Assembly: GCF_011074955.1 (NCBI RefSeq)
Contig: NZ_WUQJ01000004.1
Coordinates: forward strand, 186,001 to 250,000
DNA: 64,000 nt
Source of the DNA: Marinobacter caseinilyticus
GTDB taxonomy: Bacteria; Pseudomonadota; Gammaproteobacteria; Pseudomonadales; Oleiphilaceae
Direction: 5' to 3'
The notes under the pieces are model-generated. The model searched no databases. It was not told the origin of the DNA and was given only the letters and a program-made list of their open reading frames with translations. Shown piece after piece: positions 18,869-28,018 of the stretch (within the stretch, counting starts at the first letter, position 1; each line of letters starts with the position of its first letter). The translations under genes were made by a program, and so were the position numbers.

Positions 18869-19182
18869 CCGCTGAGACTTTGGCAAATGACAATCTGGCG
18901 CAACCCGCCAACGATGACGTTCATCAACTTCAAACCATTAACAGCAGCGGTAACACCGTCACCCTGCGTGACAGCGTTGAAGTGGCTTTGAAGAATTATT
19001 TCGCTCAACTCGAAGACGCACCGGTGACCGAAGTCTACCAGCTGGTGCTCTCCGAAGTAGAAGCGCCGCTGTTGGAGCAGGTCATGAAATACACCCGCAA
19101 CAACCAGACCAAAGCATCGACCATGCTGGGTCTCAACCGCGGCACCCTGCGCAAGAAACTTAAGCAGTACGGTTTGCTATAA
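18865..19182 (+). CDS. fis: DNA-binding protein Fis
   Basis: A nucleoid-associated factor for DNA bending, inversion and rRNA gene activation. The predicted 105 residues end in the near-invariant helix-turn-helix ([20 protein letters not shown]), with [17 protein letters not shown] before it. The N-terminal arm is slightly longer than E. coli Fis (98). The ATG overlaps the dusB stop (ATGA), so translation is coupled. Confidence 0.96.
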   Translation: MTAETLANDNLAQPANDDVHQLQTINSSGNTVTLRDSVEVALKNYFAQLEDAPVTEVYQLVLSEVEAPLLEQVMKYTRNNQTKASTMLGLNRGTLRKKLKQYGLL

Positions 19183-19202
19183 TCCGTGCCAACAAAGTGA
19201 GG

Positions 19203-19239
19203 AGGGCCTCCCGGACAGCATCTGCGAGGCCCTTGTTCT
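19203..19239 (+). terminator. Likely Rho-independent terminator after fis
   Basis: AGGGCCTC at 19203-19210 pairs with GAGGCCCT at 19226-19233 around a 15-base loop, followed by TGTTCTT. The stem is strong, but the T tract is imperfect. It begins about 20 bases after the fis stop. Confidence 0.65.
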
Positions 19240-19393
19240 TAGTGACCACCGAGCTTTTAAACACCACGGGGTGTGAACCGTACGCGGCGACACGACCTCT
19301 GCGCCAACGCGATCTGTCTGTTTTCACAGCGTGTTGTGCAATGGCTCATTCCTGTGTGAACCTACTCTAAAGCTTTCAAACGAAAAGTGACCC

Positions 19394-20974
19394 ATGGCCA
19401 ATCAAGCGAACACCTCTGTCCACCGCGCACTCATCAGTGTTTCCGATAAAACCGGTATCGTCGATTTCGCCCGCCAGTTAACCGGGCGGGGCATCGAATT
19501 GTTGTCCACCGGTGGCACCTTTCGGCTGCTTAAAGACAACCAGATTCCGGTCACCGAGGTGAGCGATCACACCGGTTTCCCCGAGATGATGGACGGCCGC
19601 GTAAAAACCTTGCACCCCAAGATCCACGGAGGCATTCTCGGCCGCCGGGGCACCGATGATGACGTCATGGCACAGCACGACATAGCCCCGATCGACATGG
19701 TGATTGTCAATTTGTACCCGTTCGAGGCAGCGGTCGCTAAACCGGGCTGCGACCTCGACACAGCCATAGAAAATATCGACATTGGCGGCCCCACCATGGT
19801 GCGTGCTGCCGCGAAGAACCACAACGACGTCGCCATTGTGGTCAATGCTTCCGACTATGGCCGCGTGCTGGACGAATTGGCGGATAACAAGGGCCAGCTC
19901 ACCTATCAAACCCGGTTCGATCTGGCCGTGAAAGCGTTCGAGCACACCGCCGGCTATGACGGCGCCATCGCCAATTACCTGGGTGGGCGAACCGCTGATA
20001 ATGACAACCCTGAGTTCCCCCGCACCTTTAACACCCAGTTCATCAAGGTGCAGGACATGCGCTACGGCGAGAACCCCCACCAAAGTGCGGCGTTCTATGT
20101 TGAGCGGGACCAGAAAGAAGCCTGTGTGGCAACGGCCAGGCAGATCCAGGGCAAAGCGTTGTCGTTCAATAACGTCGCAGACACCGATGCGGCTCTTGAG
20201 TGTGTTAAGCCATTTGCCGATCCCGCCTGCGTTATCGTCAAGCACGCCAACCCCTGCGGCGTCGCCATTGGCACTGACATTCTGCAAGCGTACGAACTTG
20301 CCTTCGCCACCGACCCGACGTCGGCGTTCGGCGGTATCATCGCATTTAACCGTGACCTGGACGCTGACACCGCCCAAGCAATCATTGAGCGCCAGTTTGT
20401 TGAAGTGATTATTGCGCCTTCAGTGACCCCCCAAGCAGCAGAGTTGGTCGCCAGCAAAAAGAACGTACGCCTGTTGGCGTGCGGTGATCTCAGTGACGAA
20501 CGCGCCAAAGCCAAAGACTTCAAGCGGGTGACCGGCGGGCTGCTGGTTCAGGACCGGGATCTTGGCATGGTGGCCATGGAAGACGTCAAGGTCGTCACGG
20601 AGCGTCAACCCAGTGAGGCCGAGCTCAATGACCTGCTGTTCGCCTGGGAAGTGGCAAAATACGTAAAATCCAACGCCATTGTTTACGCCCGTGCGGGCCG
20701 CACCATCGGCATTGGCGCCGGCCAGATGAGCCGCGTTTACAGTGCGCGCATCGCTGGCATCAAAGCCGCGGACGAAGGTCTGGAAGTCAAAGGCTCGGTG
20801 ATGTCCTCCGATGCCTTCTTTCCATTCCGGGATGGCATCGACGCCGCTGCCGCTGCCGGCATTACCGCAGTCATCCAACCGGGTGGTTCCATGCGCGACC
20901 AGGAAGTCATTGACGCCGCCAATGAGCATGGCATTGCCATGGTCTTCACCGGCATGCGCCATTTCCGACACTGA
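19394..20974 (+). CDS. purH: Bifunctional AICAR formyltransferase/IMP cyclohydrolase
   Basis: It catalyses the last two steps of IMP synthesis. The 526-residue protein has the N-terminal cyclohydrolase domain ([26 protein letters not shown]) and the C-terminal formyltransferase domain with the active-site [11 protein letters not shown] (about residues 282-292). It is followed after 32 bases by purD, as in most gammaproteobacteria. A 211-bp gap separates it from fis and should contain its promoter. Confidence 0.97.
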   Translation: MANQANTSVHRALISVSDKTGIVDFARQLTGRGIELLSTGGTFRLLKDNQIPVTEVSDHTGFPEMMDGRVKTLHPKIHGGILGRRGTDDDVMAQHDIAPIDMVIVNLYPFEAAVAKPGCDLDTAIENIDIGGPTMVRAAAKNHNDVAIVVNASDYGRVLDELADNKGQLTYQTRFDLAVKAFEHTAGYDGAIANYLGGRTADNDNPEFPRTFNTQFIKVQDMRYGENPHQSAAFYVERDQKEACVATARQIQGKALSFNNVADTDAALECVKPFADPACVIVKHANPCGVAIGTDILQAYELAFATDPTSAFGGIIAFNRDLDADTAQAIIERQFVEVIIAPSVTPQAAELVASKKNVRLLACGDLSDERAKAKDFKRVTGGLLVQDRDLGMVAMEDVKVVTERQPSEAELNDLLFAWEVAKYVKSNAIVYARAGRTIGIGAGQMSRVYSARIAGIKAADEGLEVKGSVMSSDAFFPFRDGIDAAAAAGITAVIQPGGSMRDQEVIDAANEHGIAMVFTGMRHFRH

Positions 20975-21006
20975 ACCGAAGCCAGTCCGGCACAAGAGGA
21001 AACATC

Positions 21007-22290
21007 ATGAACATTCTGATTATTGGCAACGGCGGTCGGGAACATGCTCTGGCCTGGAAAGCCGCACAATCGCCCCAGGCTGACCGTGTCTTTGTTGCCC
21101 CCGGTAATGCGGGCACCGCCCGGGAACCGGGGATTGAGAACGTTGCCATTGACGTTAATGACCTCGACGCGCTGGCCAATTTTGCGGCCACTCACCAGGT
21201 AGGCCTGACCATCGTGGGGCCAGAGGCACCGCTGGTAAGTGGCATTGTCGACCTGTTTGAAAGCCGTCAACTGAGAGTGTTTGGACCCTCCAAGGGTGCC
21301 GCCCAGCTCGAAGGCTCCAAGGCCTTTACCAAGGATTTTCTCGACCGCCACAAGATACCGACCGCCGGTTATGGCAACTTCACCGACGTTGACCAGGCAC
21401 TGGCCTATGTCCGCCAGCAGGGCGCACCGATTGTCGTCAAGGCGGATGGTCTGGCCGCGGGCAAAGGCGTGATTGTCGCGATGAGCCTGGCCGAAGCCGA
21501 AGACGCCATTCGCGACATGCTGGCCGGCAATGCCTTTGGCGACGCCGGCAGCCGCGTGGTGATCGAGGAATTTCTGGAGGGCGAAGAAGCCAGCTTTATC
21601 GTGATGGTCGATGGCCAGAATGTCCTGGCCATGGCGACATCCCAGGATCACAAGCGGGTTGGTGATGGTGATACCGGTCCCAACACCGGCGGCATGGGCG
21701 CTTATTCGCCCGCGCCCGTGGTCACGGCAACCGTCCATCAACGCATCATGGATGAAGTCATCTACCCCACCGTTAACGGCATGGCAGCCGAGGGACACCC
21801 CTACTCTGGGTTTCTTTACGCTGGCCTGATGATTGACCCGGCGGGCAACCCAAAAGTCATTGAGTTCAACTGCCGGTTTGGCGACCCGGAAACCCAGCCC
21901 ATCATGCTGCGCATGAAATCGGACCTGGTGGCACTGTGCGATGCCGCCATCGACGGCAAGCTGGATCAGTGCACCTCGGAATGGGATGACCGTGCCTCAG
22001 TGGGCATCGTGATGGCGGCCGGAGGTTATCCTGCGGCGTACACGAGGGGCGACGTGATTACCGGCTTGCCGGAACAGGAAACCCCGGGGCAAAAAGTCTT
22101 TCACGCCGGCACTCGACTCAATGGCGACCACGTGGTCACCAATGGCGGGCGTGTACTTTGTGCCACCGCCCTGGGCATGACGGTGACCGCCGCGCAACGC
22201 AGCGCTTACCAGCTCGCCGAACGCATTCACTGGAACGGCGCCTTTTACCGCAGCGATATCGCTTACCGCGCCATCGCCCGTGAGACCTGA
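21007..22290 (+). CDS. purD: Phosphoribosylamine-glycine ligase
   Basis: An ATP-grasp enzyme (427 residues) joining glycine to 5-phosphoribosylamine in purine synthesis. It begins [19 protein letters not shown], has the ATP-grasp loop [16 protein letters not shown] (about residues 141-156), and the signature RFGDPETQP (about 290-298). AAGAGGAAAC precedes the ATG. A terminator follows about 55 bases downstream, closing the purHD operon. Confidence 0.97.
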   Translation: MNILIIGNGGREHALAWKAAQSPQADRVFVAPGNAGTAREPGIENVAIDVNDLDALANFAATHQVGLTIVGPEAPLVSGIVDLFESRQLRVFGPSKGAAQLEGSKAFTKDFLDRHKIPTAGYGNFTDVDQALAYVRQQGAPIVVKADGLAAGKGVIVAMSLAEAEDAIRDMLAGNAFGDAGSRVVIEEFLEGEEASFIVMVDGQNVLAMATSQDHKRVGDGDTGPNTGGMGAYSPAPVVTATVHQRIMDEVIYPTVNGMAAEGHPYSGFLYAGLMIDPAGNPKVIEFNCRFGDPETQPIMLRMKSDLVALCDAAIDGKLDQCTSEWDDRASVGIVMAAGGYPAAYTRGDVITGLPEQETPGQKVFHAGTRLNGDHVVTNGGRVLCATALGMTVTAAQRSAYQLAERIHWNGAFYRSDIAYRAIARET

Positions 22291-22344
22291 CGCACAGCGC
22301 TGAGACATACCGCACCACCGGCCGAACTTTATGGGTGGTCGGGC

Positions 22345-22372
22345 AGCCCGGTCATTGACCGGGCTTTTTTTT
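22345..22372 (+). terminator. Rho-independent terminator after purD
   Basis: AGCCCGGTC (22345-22353) pairs with GACCGGGCT (22357-22365) across a very small loop, followed by a run of T. A textbook intrinsic terminator. Confidence 0.92.
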
Positions 22373-22413
22373 GCGCTAGTGTAAACGCTCACTCTTACAT
22401 TGATGATGCCCGC

Positions 22414-23385
22414 ATGACGACCCCTCGCCCTGGAATCCTACTTGCCATTGCCCTGCTATCACTGCTGCTGTCGGCCTGCACCCGCATGGACATTTACGAT
22501 ACGGCTATCGATTACGAACGACACTCCGCCGGACTGGCAATGCACACCGTGGACGTTAACGGACTTTCGATTGCGTATTTGCGCAACCCTCCTATTCGCG
22601 GAGCCGATACGCTGGTGATGCTGCACGGATTCGGTGCCAACAAGGATAACTGGGTCCGAATGGCCGGGTACCTGAGCGATCATTACAACGTCTACGCCAT
22701 AGATCTTCCGGGCCATGGTGATAGCACCAAGACACTCGATCTGGGCTACAGCATCGCCGATCAGGTCCGGTATCTGGATTCGATACTGGCCGCGCTGGCG
22801 ATCAAGCGGCCGCACCTGATCGGCAACTCCATGGGCGGCGCCATCACCGCCCTCTATGCCGCCACCTTCCCCGATAATGTGCAGTCCGCTACGCTGTTCG
22901 ATCCCGCCGGAGTATTCCAGTACGACAGCGAGCTGGTCGAGCTGGTCAAGAGCGGGCAGAACCCGCTGATTGTGGAGAAGCCGGGCGACTTCGAGAAGCT
23001 GGTTAACTTCGCGCTTGAAAAGAAGCCCCTTGTTCCCTGGCCGATTTATAGTGTGATGGAAGACAAGGCATTGGCCAACTACACGGTGAACACGCAAATT
23101 TTCGCTGCCATCCGGGATTCCGGCTATCAACCCGAGTTCCGCCAGGCCCTGAGCCGTATTTCGGCTCCTGTTCTGATTGTCTGGGGCCGCGAAGACCGGG
23201 TCATTAACTACCGCAATTCGGAAGTGTTCGATGCCGAAGTTCCGCGCTCCCGGGTTCTGATTCTGGACGGTGTTGGCCATGGCCCGATGGTTGAAGTGCC
23301 GGAACAGGCCGCCGGTCTGGTTCGAGCATTGGTCGAGCAACCGCATGTCACTGTGGCCATCAAACCCGCTGCGATGATCAACTGA
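22414..23385 (+). CDS. Alpha/beta-hydrolase lipoprotein (lipase/esterase-like)
   Basis: A 323-residue alpha/beta-hydrolase with a lipoprotein signal: a hydrophobic helix ending in the lipobox LLSAC (Cys about residue 22), so it is probably anchored in the outer membrane. The catalytic triad is visible: nucleophile Ser in GNSMGG (about 143), Asp in WGREDRV, and His in GVGHGPMVE. The oxyanion region is MLHGFGANKDNW. It resembles bacterial Lip3-type lipases. The substrate is unknown. The crotonase gene follows after 14 bases. Confidence 0.85.
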   Translation: MTTPRPGILLAIALLSLLLSACTRMDIYDTAIDYERHSAGLAMHTVDVNGLSIAYLRNPPIRGADTLVMLHGFGANKDNWVRMAGYLSDHYNVYAIDLPGHGDSTKTLDLGYSIADQVRYLDSILAALAIKRPHLIGNSMGGAITALYAATFPDNVQSATLFDPAGVFQYDSELVELVKSGQNPLIVEKPGDFEKLVNFALEKKPLVPWPIYSVMEDKALANYTVNTQIFAAIRDSGYQPEFRQALSRISAPVLIVWGREDRVINYRNSEVFDAEVPRSRVLILDGVGHGPMVEVPEQAAGLVRALVEQPHVTVAIKPAAMIN

Positions 23386-23399
23386 CAGGGCCCGTAATC

Positions 23400-24197
23400 A
23401 TGAGCCAGGACAACCAGACCGTTCAGGTCGAATGCAAAAACTCGGTGTGCACGATCATTCTGAACCGTCCGGACAAGCGAAATGCCGTCGATCGCCCGAC
23501 GGCGGATGCGCTTCGATCGGCTTTCGAGCGGTTTGAAGCCGATGAGTCACTGCGTGTTGCCGTGCTCTGCGGGGCCGGTGGTCACTTTTGCGGAGGCGCC
23601 GATCTCGCCGCGTTGAATGATCCCGACACCCGTAACGAAATAGATCCCGAGGGGACCGGGCCCGGCCCCATGGGACCGACCCGGATGGTATTAAGAAAGC
23701 CGGTCATCGCCGCGGTTTCCGGTTATGCCGTAGCCGGAGGGCTGGAACTGGCGCTCATGTGTGATCTCCGGGTGGCGGAAGTTTCCGCGGTGTTTGGCGT
23801 TTTCTGCCGTCGCTGGGGTGTTCCGCTGATTGATGGCGGCACCGTCCGGCTCCCTCGCCTGATCGGCCAGAGTCGCGCGCTTGACATGATTTTGACCGGG
23901 CGCCCCGTGGACGCAGCCGAAGCCCTGCAATTCGGGCTGGCCAATCGTCTGGTTCCAGACGGTGAAGCCCGGCAGGCGGCCGAGGCCCTGGCCGCTGACA
24001 TTGCCAATTTTCCCCAACAATGCCTGCAGGCCGATCGTGCGTCGGCCCTGGCGCAGTGGGCCCTGCCCGAAGACGCCGCCTTAATGGCCGAAGGCAAACG
24101 GGGGTTCCCGGTCATTTTCCAGGAAGCGCTGGTCGGCGCCGAACGCTTCGCCGCGGGCGCGGGTCGCCATGGCGACTTTTTAGCCGACAAAGAGTGA
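23400..24197 (+). CDS. Enoyl-CoA hydratase/isomerase (crotonase) family protein
   Basis: A 265-residue crotonase-fold protein with the oxyanion-hole segments (CGAGGHFCGGADL and AVSGYAVAGGLELALMCD) and the GGTVRLPRLIG stretch. The glutamate that precedes the GxxPxxGGT region in classical hydratases aligns here with Cys/Arg (FCRRWGVPLIDGGT), so true hydratase activity is uncertain and an isomerase or other acyl-CoA reaction is possible. It is probably co-transcribed with the upstream hydrolase. Confidence 0.82.
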   Translation: MSQDNQTVQVECKNSVCTIILNRPDKRNAVDRPTADALRSAFERFEADESLRVAVLCGAGGHFCGGADLAALNDPDTRNEIDPEGTGPGPMGPTRMVLRKPVIAAVSGYAVAGGLELALMCDLRVAEVSAVFGVFCRRWGVPLIDGGTVRLPRLIGQSRALDMILTGRPVDAAEALQFGLANRLVPDGEARQAAEALAADIANFPQQCLQADRASALAQWALPEDAALMAEGKRGFPVIFQEALVGAERFAAGAGRHGDFLADKE

Positions 24198-24245
24198 CAA
24201 AATCATCTAATATTTAAAATTCACACACATTAACCGGCCCCCTCC

Positions 24246-25034
24246 ATGAAGTGTCTATCCTTCGTGCTGACGATGTTGGCACTGACACCGGCGCCACTGC
24301 CCGCAGACACCATCGTATTAGCGGCGGACCCTTGGTGCCCGTTCAACTGCGTCCCGGGCAGTGACAAACCGGGTTTTCTGGTGGACGTTGCGCGGCTGGC
24401 GTTTGCGCGCAACCACCACACCGTGATCTACAAGACCCTGCCCTGGAGTCGGGCGATAGCGGACGCCCGGATCGGGCATTTTGCCGGCATTATTGGCGCC
24501 AGCAAGCGTGAAGCAGCCGATTTTATCTTCCCCGCCACGCCCCAAATGGTGGCACAGCACACCCTGTTCACCCTGACCGATAGCCGGTGGCACTACGACA
24601 ATCCGTCGTCACTGGAAACCATCCGGCTCGGTGCCATCGACGACTATTCCTATGGCAGCCTGGCTGAGCGTTACATTGAACTCAACCGCAACCGTCCTGA
24701 CCGGTTGATCCTGTTGAGTGGGCCTCACATCATTCCACGCTTGATCGCGATGCTGAACTTAAGGCGCATCGATGCCTTTATCGCCGAACGGGCAGTGCTC
24801 TATCATACACTGTCCTCGGCACGCGGTTCCGCAGTCATGCTCCGGGAAGCCGGCCAGGCTGGAACCGAATCACTGTACATAGCGTTTTCCCCCGCGCTTG
24901 AACAGGCAACACAATATGCCCGGGAACTCGAAGAAGGTATTGATGCGATGCATAAAAGCGGAGAATGGGAACGGCTCATGGCCGACTATGGTCTCAAATC
25001 GCCAGCCCTCCAACCGACGTCGGACGCCCTGTAG
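24246..25034 (+). CDS. Periplasmic solute-binding-like protein (SBP_bac_3 type)
   Basis: A 262-residue protein with an N-terminal signal peptide (MKCLSFVLTMLALTPAPLPA) and a family-3 extracellular solute-binding fold (LAADPWCPFNCVPGSDKPGFLVDVARLAF, then KTLPWSRAIADARIGHFAGIIGASKRE). No transporter permease or ATPase is adjacent, so it may be an orphan binding or sensory protein, as many such singletons are. The methyltransferase gene follows after 6 bases. Confidence 0.78.
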   Translation: MKCLSFVLTMLALTPAPLPADTIVLAADPWCPFNCVPGSDKPGFLVDVARLAFARNHHTVIYKTLPWSRAIADARIGHFAGIIGASKREAADFIFPATPQMVAQHTLFTLTDSRWHYDNPSSLETIRLGAIDDYSYGSLAERYIELNRNRPDRLILLSGPHIIPRLIAMLNLRRIDAFIAERAVLYHTLSSARGSAVMLREAGQAGTESLYIAFSPALEQATQYARELEEGIDAMHKSGEWERLMADYGLKSPALQPTSDAL

Positions 25035-25040
25035 TTCGCC

Positions 25041-25652
25041 ATGATGACTCAAATGACATCGTTGCACGAAGAGCGACTGGACCACGTCCTGTCTGTCCTG
25101 AAGCGCTCGGGCGCTCGCCGTATACTGGACCTGGGGTGCGGTTCCGGTTCCTTGCTGTACCGAATGGTGCGCGAGCCTCAGTTTACCCAGATCACTGGCC
25201 TGGAAATGTCCGGTGTGTCGTTGGCGCAGGCGCGTACGATGCTGGCGGCGCCCTTGCGGGAGGAACCCTCCCGATTACGCCTGCTGCGAGGGTCCTATGC
25301 CGAAAAGAACGACCAGCTGACCGGCTTCGATATGGCCGCCATGGTGGAAACCATTGAGCATGTCCACCCCAACTGCTTGTCCAATGTTGAACTGGCGGTG
25401 TTCGGTCAATATCGGCCGGGCAAGCTATTCATGACCACCCCGAATCGGGAATACAACCCACTGTTCGACCTGGAGCCGGGCGAGTTTCGCGAACCGGACC
25501 ATAAATTCGAATGGGACAGAGCCCGATTCCATCGCTGGGCCAGCGGCGTTGCGCAACGGAACCGTTACACGGTAACGTTTGGGGGTATTGGCGCATTCCA
25601 TCCGGATTTCGGCGAACCCACGCAGACGGCCCTGTTTGTCCGACAGGACTGA
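25041..25652 (+). CDS. Stand-alone Hen1-type RNA 3'-terminal 2'-O-methyltransferase
   Basis: A 203-residue class I methyltransferase with SAM motif I (RRILDLGCGSGSLL, about residues 27-40) and the Hen1 metal-site pattern: E103, E106 and H107 in ETIEHVHP, and H154 in DHKFEWDRARF, which match the four metal ligands of Hen1. The family stretch VFGQYRPGKLFMTTPNREYN is also present. Hen1 methylates the 2'-OH of an RNA 3' end. Bacterial Hen1 usually carries an extra N-terminal domain and pairs with the RNA repair enzyme Pnkp; both are absent here. The target is unknown. Confidence 0.8.
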   Translation: MMTQMTSLHEERLDHVLSVLKRSGARRILDLGCGSGSLLYRMVREPQFTQITGLEMSGVSLAQARTMLAAPLREEPSRLRLLRGSYAEKNDQLTGFDMAAMVETIEHVHPNCLSNVELAVFGQYRPGKLFMTTPNREYNPLFDLEPGEFREPDHKFEWDRARFHRWASGVAQRNRYTVTFGGIGAFHPDFGEPTQTALFVRQD

Positions 25653-25715
25653 AACCGCTTCCAACGCGACCTGTTATTGACGACGCATGACGACGCAAGG
25701 AGCCACTGGTCAACC

Positions 25716-27266
25716 ATGTTCGAAACCATCTGGATCGTATTTGCGTTCATAATGGGGCTGGCAGTCAAAACGATCGGCTTACCCCCGCTCGTTGGTTATC
25801 TGGCGGCAGGCTTTGTCCTGAGTGGATTGAGCACTTACGCCAGCCTGCCGGTGGAGGATGGTCGGGCGCTGGAGCATTTGGCCCACTTAGGCGTGCTGCT
25901 GCTGCTGTTCACGGTCGGCCTGAAACTGAAAATACGGTCCGTTCTGAGGCCGGAGGTCATCGGCGGCAGCCTGCTGCACTTTGGCATCACCTGCGTGGTA
26001 TTCACTCCGGGGATTTACTGGCTGGCCGGACTGGACTGGCCAACCGCATTGCTGCTTGCTGTTGCACTGTCCTTCTCAAGCACCGTATTGGCCGCCAAGG
26101 TATTGGAAAGCAAACGCGAACTTCGCGCTTTCCACGGCCGGGTCGCGATTGGCATCCTGGTGATGCAGGACCTGATTGCCCTGGCGGTGATGAGCATCGC
26201 GTCCGGCAAGACCCCATCTGCATTTGCACTGTTAATCTTCGGCCTGCCCTTACTCAGACCTATGCTCTATCGTCTGCTCGATGCCAGTGGCCATGACGAG
26301 TTGCTGATACTGCTGGGATTGCTGCTGGCCTTGGCTCTGGGTGGTTATGGCTTCGAAGTGGTGGGGTTGAGTTCCGAGTTGGGCGCACTTCTGTTCGGTG
26401 CCATGCTGGCCGCGCACCCCCGCTCGACCGAGCTGTCCAAATCGCTCTGGAGCATCAAGGAAGTGTTTTTGGTCGGCTTCTTCCTGCAAATCGGCATGAG
26501 CGGTCTGCCCGACTCCGATGCGATGATGTTTGCCCTGGTGGCATCACTGGTGCTGCCGCTCAAAGGCATTCTGTTCTTTTTCTTACTGCTGATCTTCCGT
26601 CTGCGCGCCCGCAGCAGTTTCCTGACCAGCCTGTCGCTGACCAACTACAGCGAGTTCGGTCTCATTGTGGCAAGCGTTGCGCTGCAGGAATGGCTGGTGC
26701 CATTGGCCATTACCGTGGCGTTGTCCTTTGTGTTTTCGGCGCCGATCAACCGATTGTCCCATGTCCTATACGAACGCCTGTCGCGGCGGCTGATCCCACT
26801 GGAGAGTGATCGGCGCCATCCCGATGAGCAACCGGTGTCTCTGGACGGAACCCGAGTGCTTGTGGCCGGAATGGGGCGCACCGGCAGTGCCGCGTACGAT
26901 CAGATGCGGCTGTCCGAATCACAGGTGACCGGGCTTGATTCTGACCCGGCCAAAGTCGAAAAACACCTGAAGGAAGGGCGCCACGTGCTGTTCGCGGATG
27001 CAGAAGACACCGCGTTCTGGCAGGAGCTGCAAATACCCCGGTTGCAAGCGGTCATCCTGTCAATGGGTGACATCGAGGGCAAGATCATCGCTACCCGGAT
27101 GCTCCGGGAGAAAGGCTTCACCGGGTATATCGTTGCTCACACCATGTACAATGACGAAGCCGAAAAAATACGCGACGCCGGTGCCGATGAGGCTTACCTC
27201 TCAATGAACGAAACCGGGGTCGCGTTGGCCACCCACGTGACCGATATCACCGGCGCCGCCGTTTAG
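25716..27266 (+). CDS. Kef-type monovalent cation:proton antiporter with TrkA-N domain
   Basis: A predicted 516-residue CPA2 antiporter: about 10-12 membrane helices from residue 3 to about 365 (FETIWIVFAFIMGLAVK, GVLLLLFTVGLKLKI, SFSSTVLAAKVLE, GALLFGAMLAAHPRS), then a cytosolic TrkA-N (Rossmann) domain starting VLVAGMGRTGSAAYDQM. It is related to KefB/KefC and YbaL but lacks a visible TrkA-C domain. The ATG at 25716 has AAGGAG 13 bases upstream, slightly far. It converges with the methyltransferase gene at 27263, sharing 4 bases. Confidence 0.88.
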   Translation: MFETIWIVFAFIMGLAVKTIGLPPLVGYLAAGFVLSGLSTYASLPVEDGRALEHLAHLGVLLLLFTVGLKLKIRSVLRPEVIGGSLLHFGITCVVFTPGIYWLAGLDWPTALLLAVALSFSSTVLAAKVLESKRELRAFHGRVAIGILVMQDLIALAVMSIASGKTPSAFALLIFGLPLLRPMLYRLLDASGHDELLILLGLLLALALGGYGFEVVGLSSELGALLFGAMLAAHPRSTELSKSLWSIKEVFLVGFFLQIGMSGLPDSDAMMFALVASLVLPLKGILFFFLLLIFRLRARSSFLTSLSLTNYSEFGLIVASVALQEWLVPLAITVALSFVFSAPINRLSHVLYERLSRRLIPLESDRRHPDEQPVSLDGTRVLVAGMGRTGSAAYDQMRLSESQVTGLDSDPAKVEKHLKEGRHVLFADAEDTAFWQELQIPRLQAVILSMGDIEGKIIATRMLREKGFTGYIVAHTMYNDEAEKIRDAGADEAYLSMNETGVALATHVTDITGAAV

Positions 27267-28006
27267 GCCGTTCGGCGCCAGGCGGTCAGCTCTGCCACCG
27301 TATGCTGATATTTGCGTTTGGTTTCCCGAATAACGAAGGGCAGGTCCTCGGGCTCCCGCAACAACTCAAAATGCGGGGCCAGCACTTCTTTCAAGCCATC
27401 CAGCACGGTGAAGGGCACTCCGTTGCGCAAATACCCACCGAGCCACTGCGACCTCGGAGTGAACTCGTCCATCAGGGTGTAAGGCGTGCTCAGCACCAGC
27501 ACCCCGTCATCCGCCAGGTGTCGGTGCACCGACGCCAGAAAGGCCCGGGGATCGCGCAGTCGATCAATCAGGTTACCGGCAAAAATCAGATTGAATCCGC
27601 TGTATTCCGAGCCCAGATTACAGGCGTCCGCTACTGCAAACGTCACCCGGGCAGCGGCTTTTTCAAGGTTCGAGTCCGCCAGTGAGGCTGTTACCGTTGC
27701 GCCCAACTCACCCTCATCGCGCAGAAAATACGCCAGCTCACCATCGGTTTTCAACGTATTGGCAGCCTCAATAAACCGGTTCGAAAGGTCCAGCCCCACC
27801 ACCCGCTCGAAGACCCGCCCCAGCTCCAGAGTGCTGCGGCCAACCGCGCAACCGAGATCCAGTGCCGACTGTTTGTCCCGGCCTGCCATCAATTCCTGGC
27901 ACACACCGGCACAGCGGGACGGGTAGTTGCCGACGCCAAAATAACTCTCACCATAATGGAAGGCCATGTACTGACCCAGTAGTTCATCGGATTCATAGTG
28001 ACTCAT
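27263..28006 (-). CDS. Putative 4-mercaptohistidine N1-methyltransferase (OvoA C-terminal-like)
   Basis: A 247-residue SAM methyltransferase starting SHYESDELLGQYMAFHYGE, with motif I (ALDLGCAVGRSTLELG) and the characteristic TPYTLMDEFTPRSQWLGGY and VIRETKRKYQHTVAELTAWRR near the C-terminus. These match the methyltransferase that forms the C-terminal half of OvoA (ovothiol synthesis) or occurs as a separate protein. It follows the sulfoxide-synthase gene by 12 bases on the same strand. Together they look like a split OvoA-type pathway. The product (ovothiol or a relative) is not proven. Confidence 0.78.
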   Translation of the reverse strand: MSHYESDELLGQYMAFHYGESYFGVGNYPSRCAGVCQELMAGRDKQSALDLGCAVGRSTLELGRVFERVVGLDLSNRFIEAANTLKTDGELAYFLRDEGELGATVTASLADSNLEKAAARVTFAVADACNLGSEYSGFNLIFAGNLIDRLRDPRAFLASVHRHLADDGVLVLSTPYTLMDEFTPRSQWLGGYLRNGVPFTVLDGLKEVLAPHFELLREPEDLPFVIRETKRKYQHTVAELTAWRRTA

Positions 28007-28018
28007 GGCGGTTAGCCC

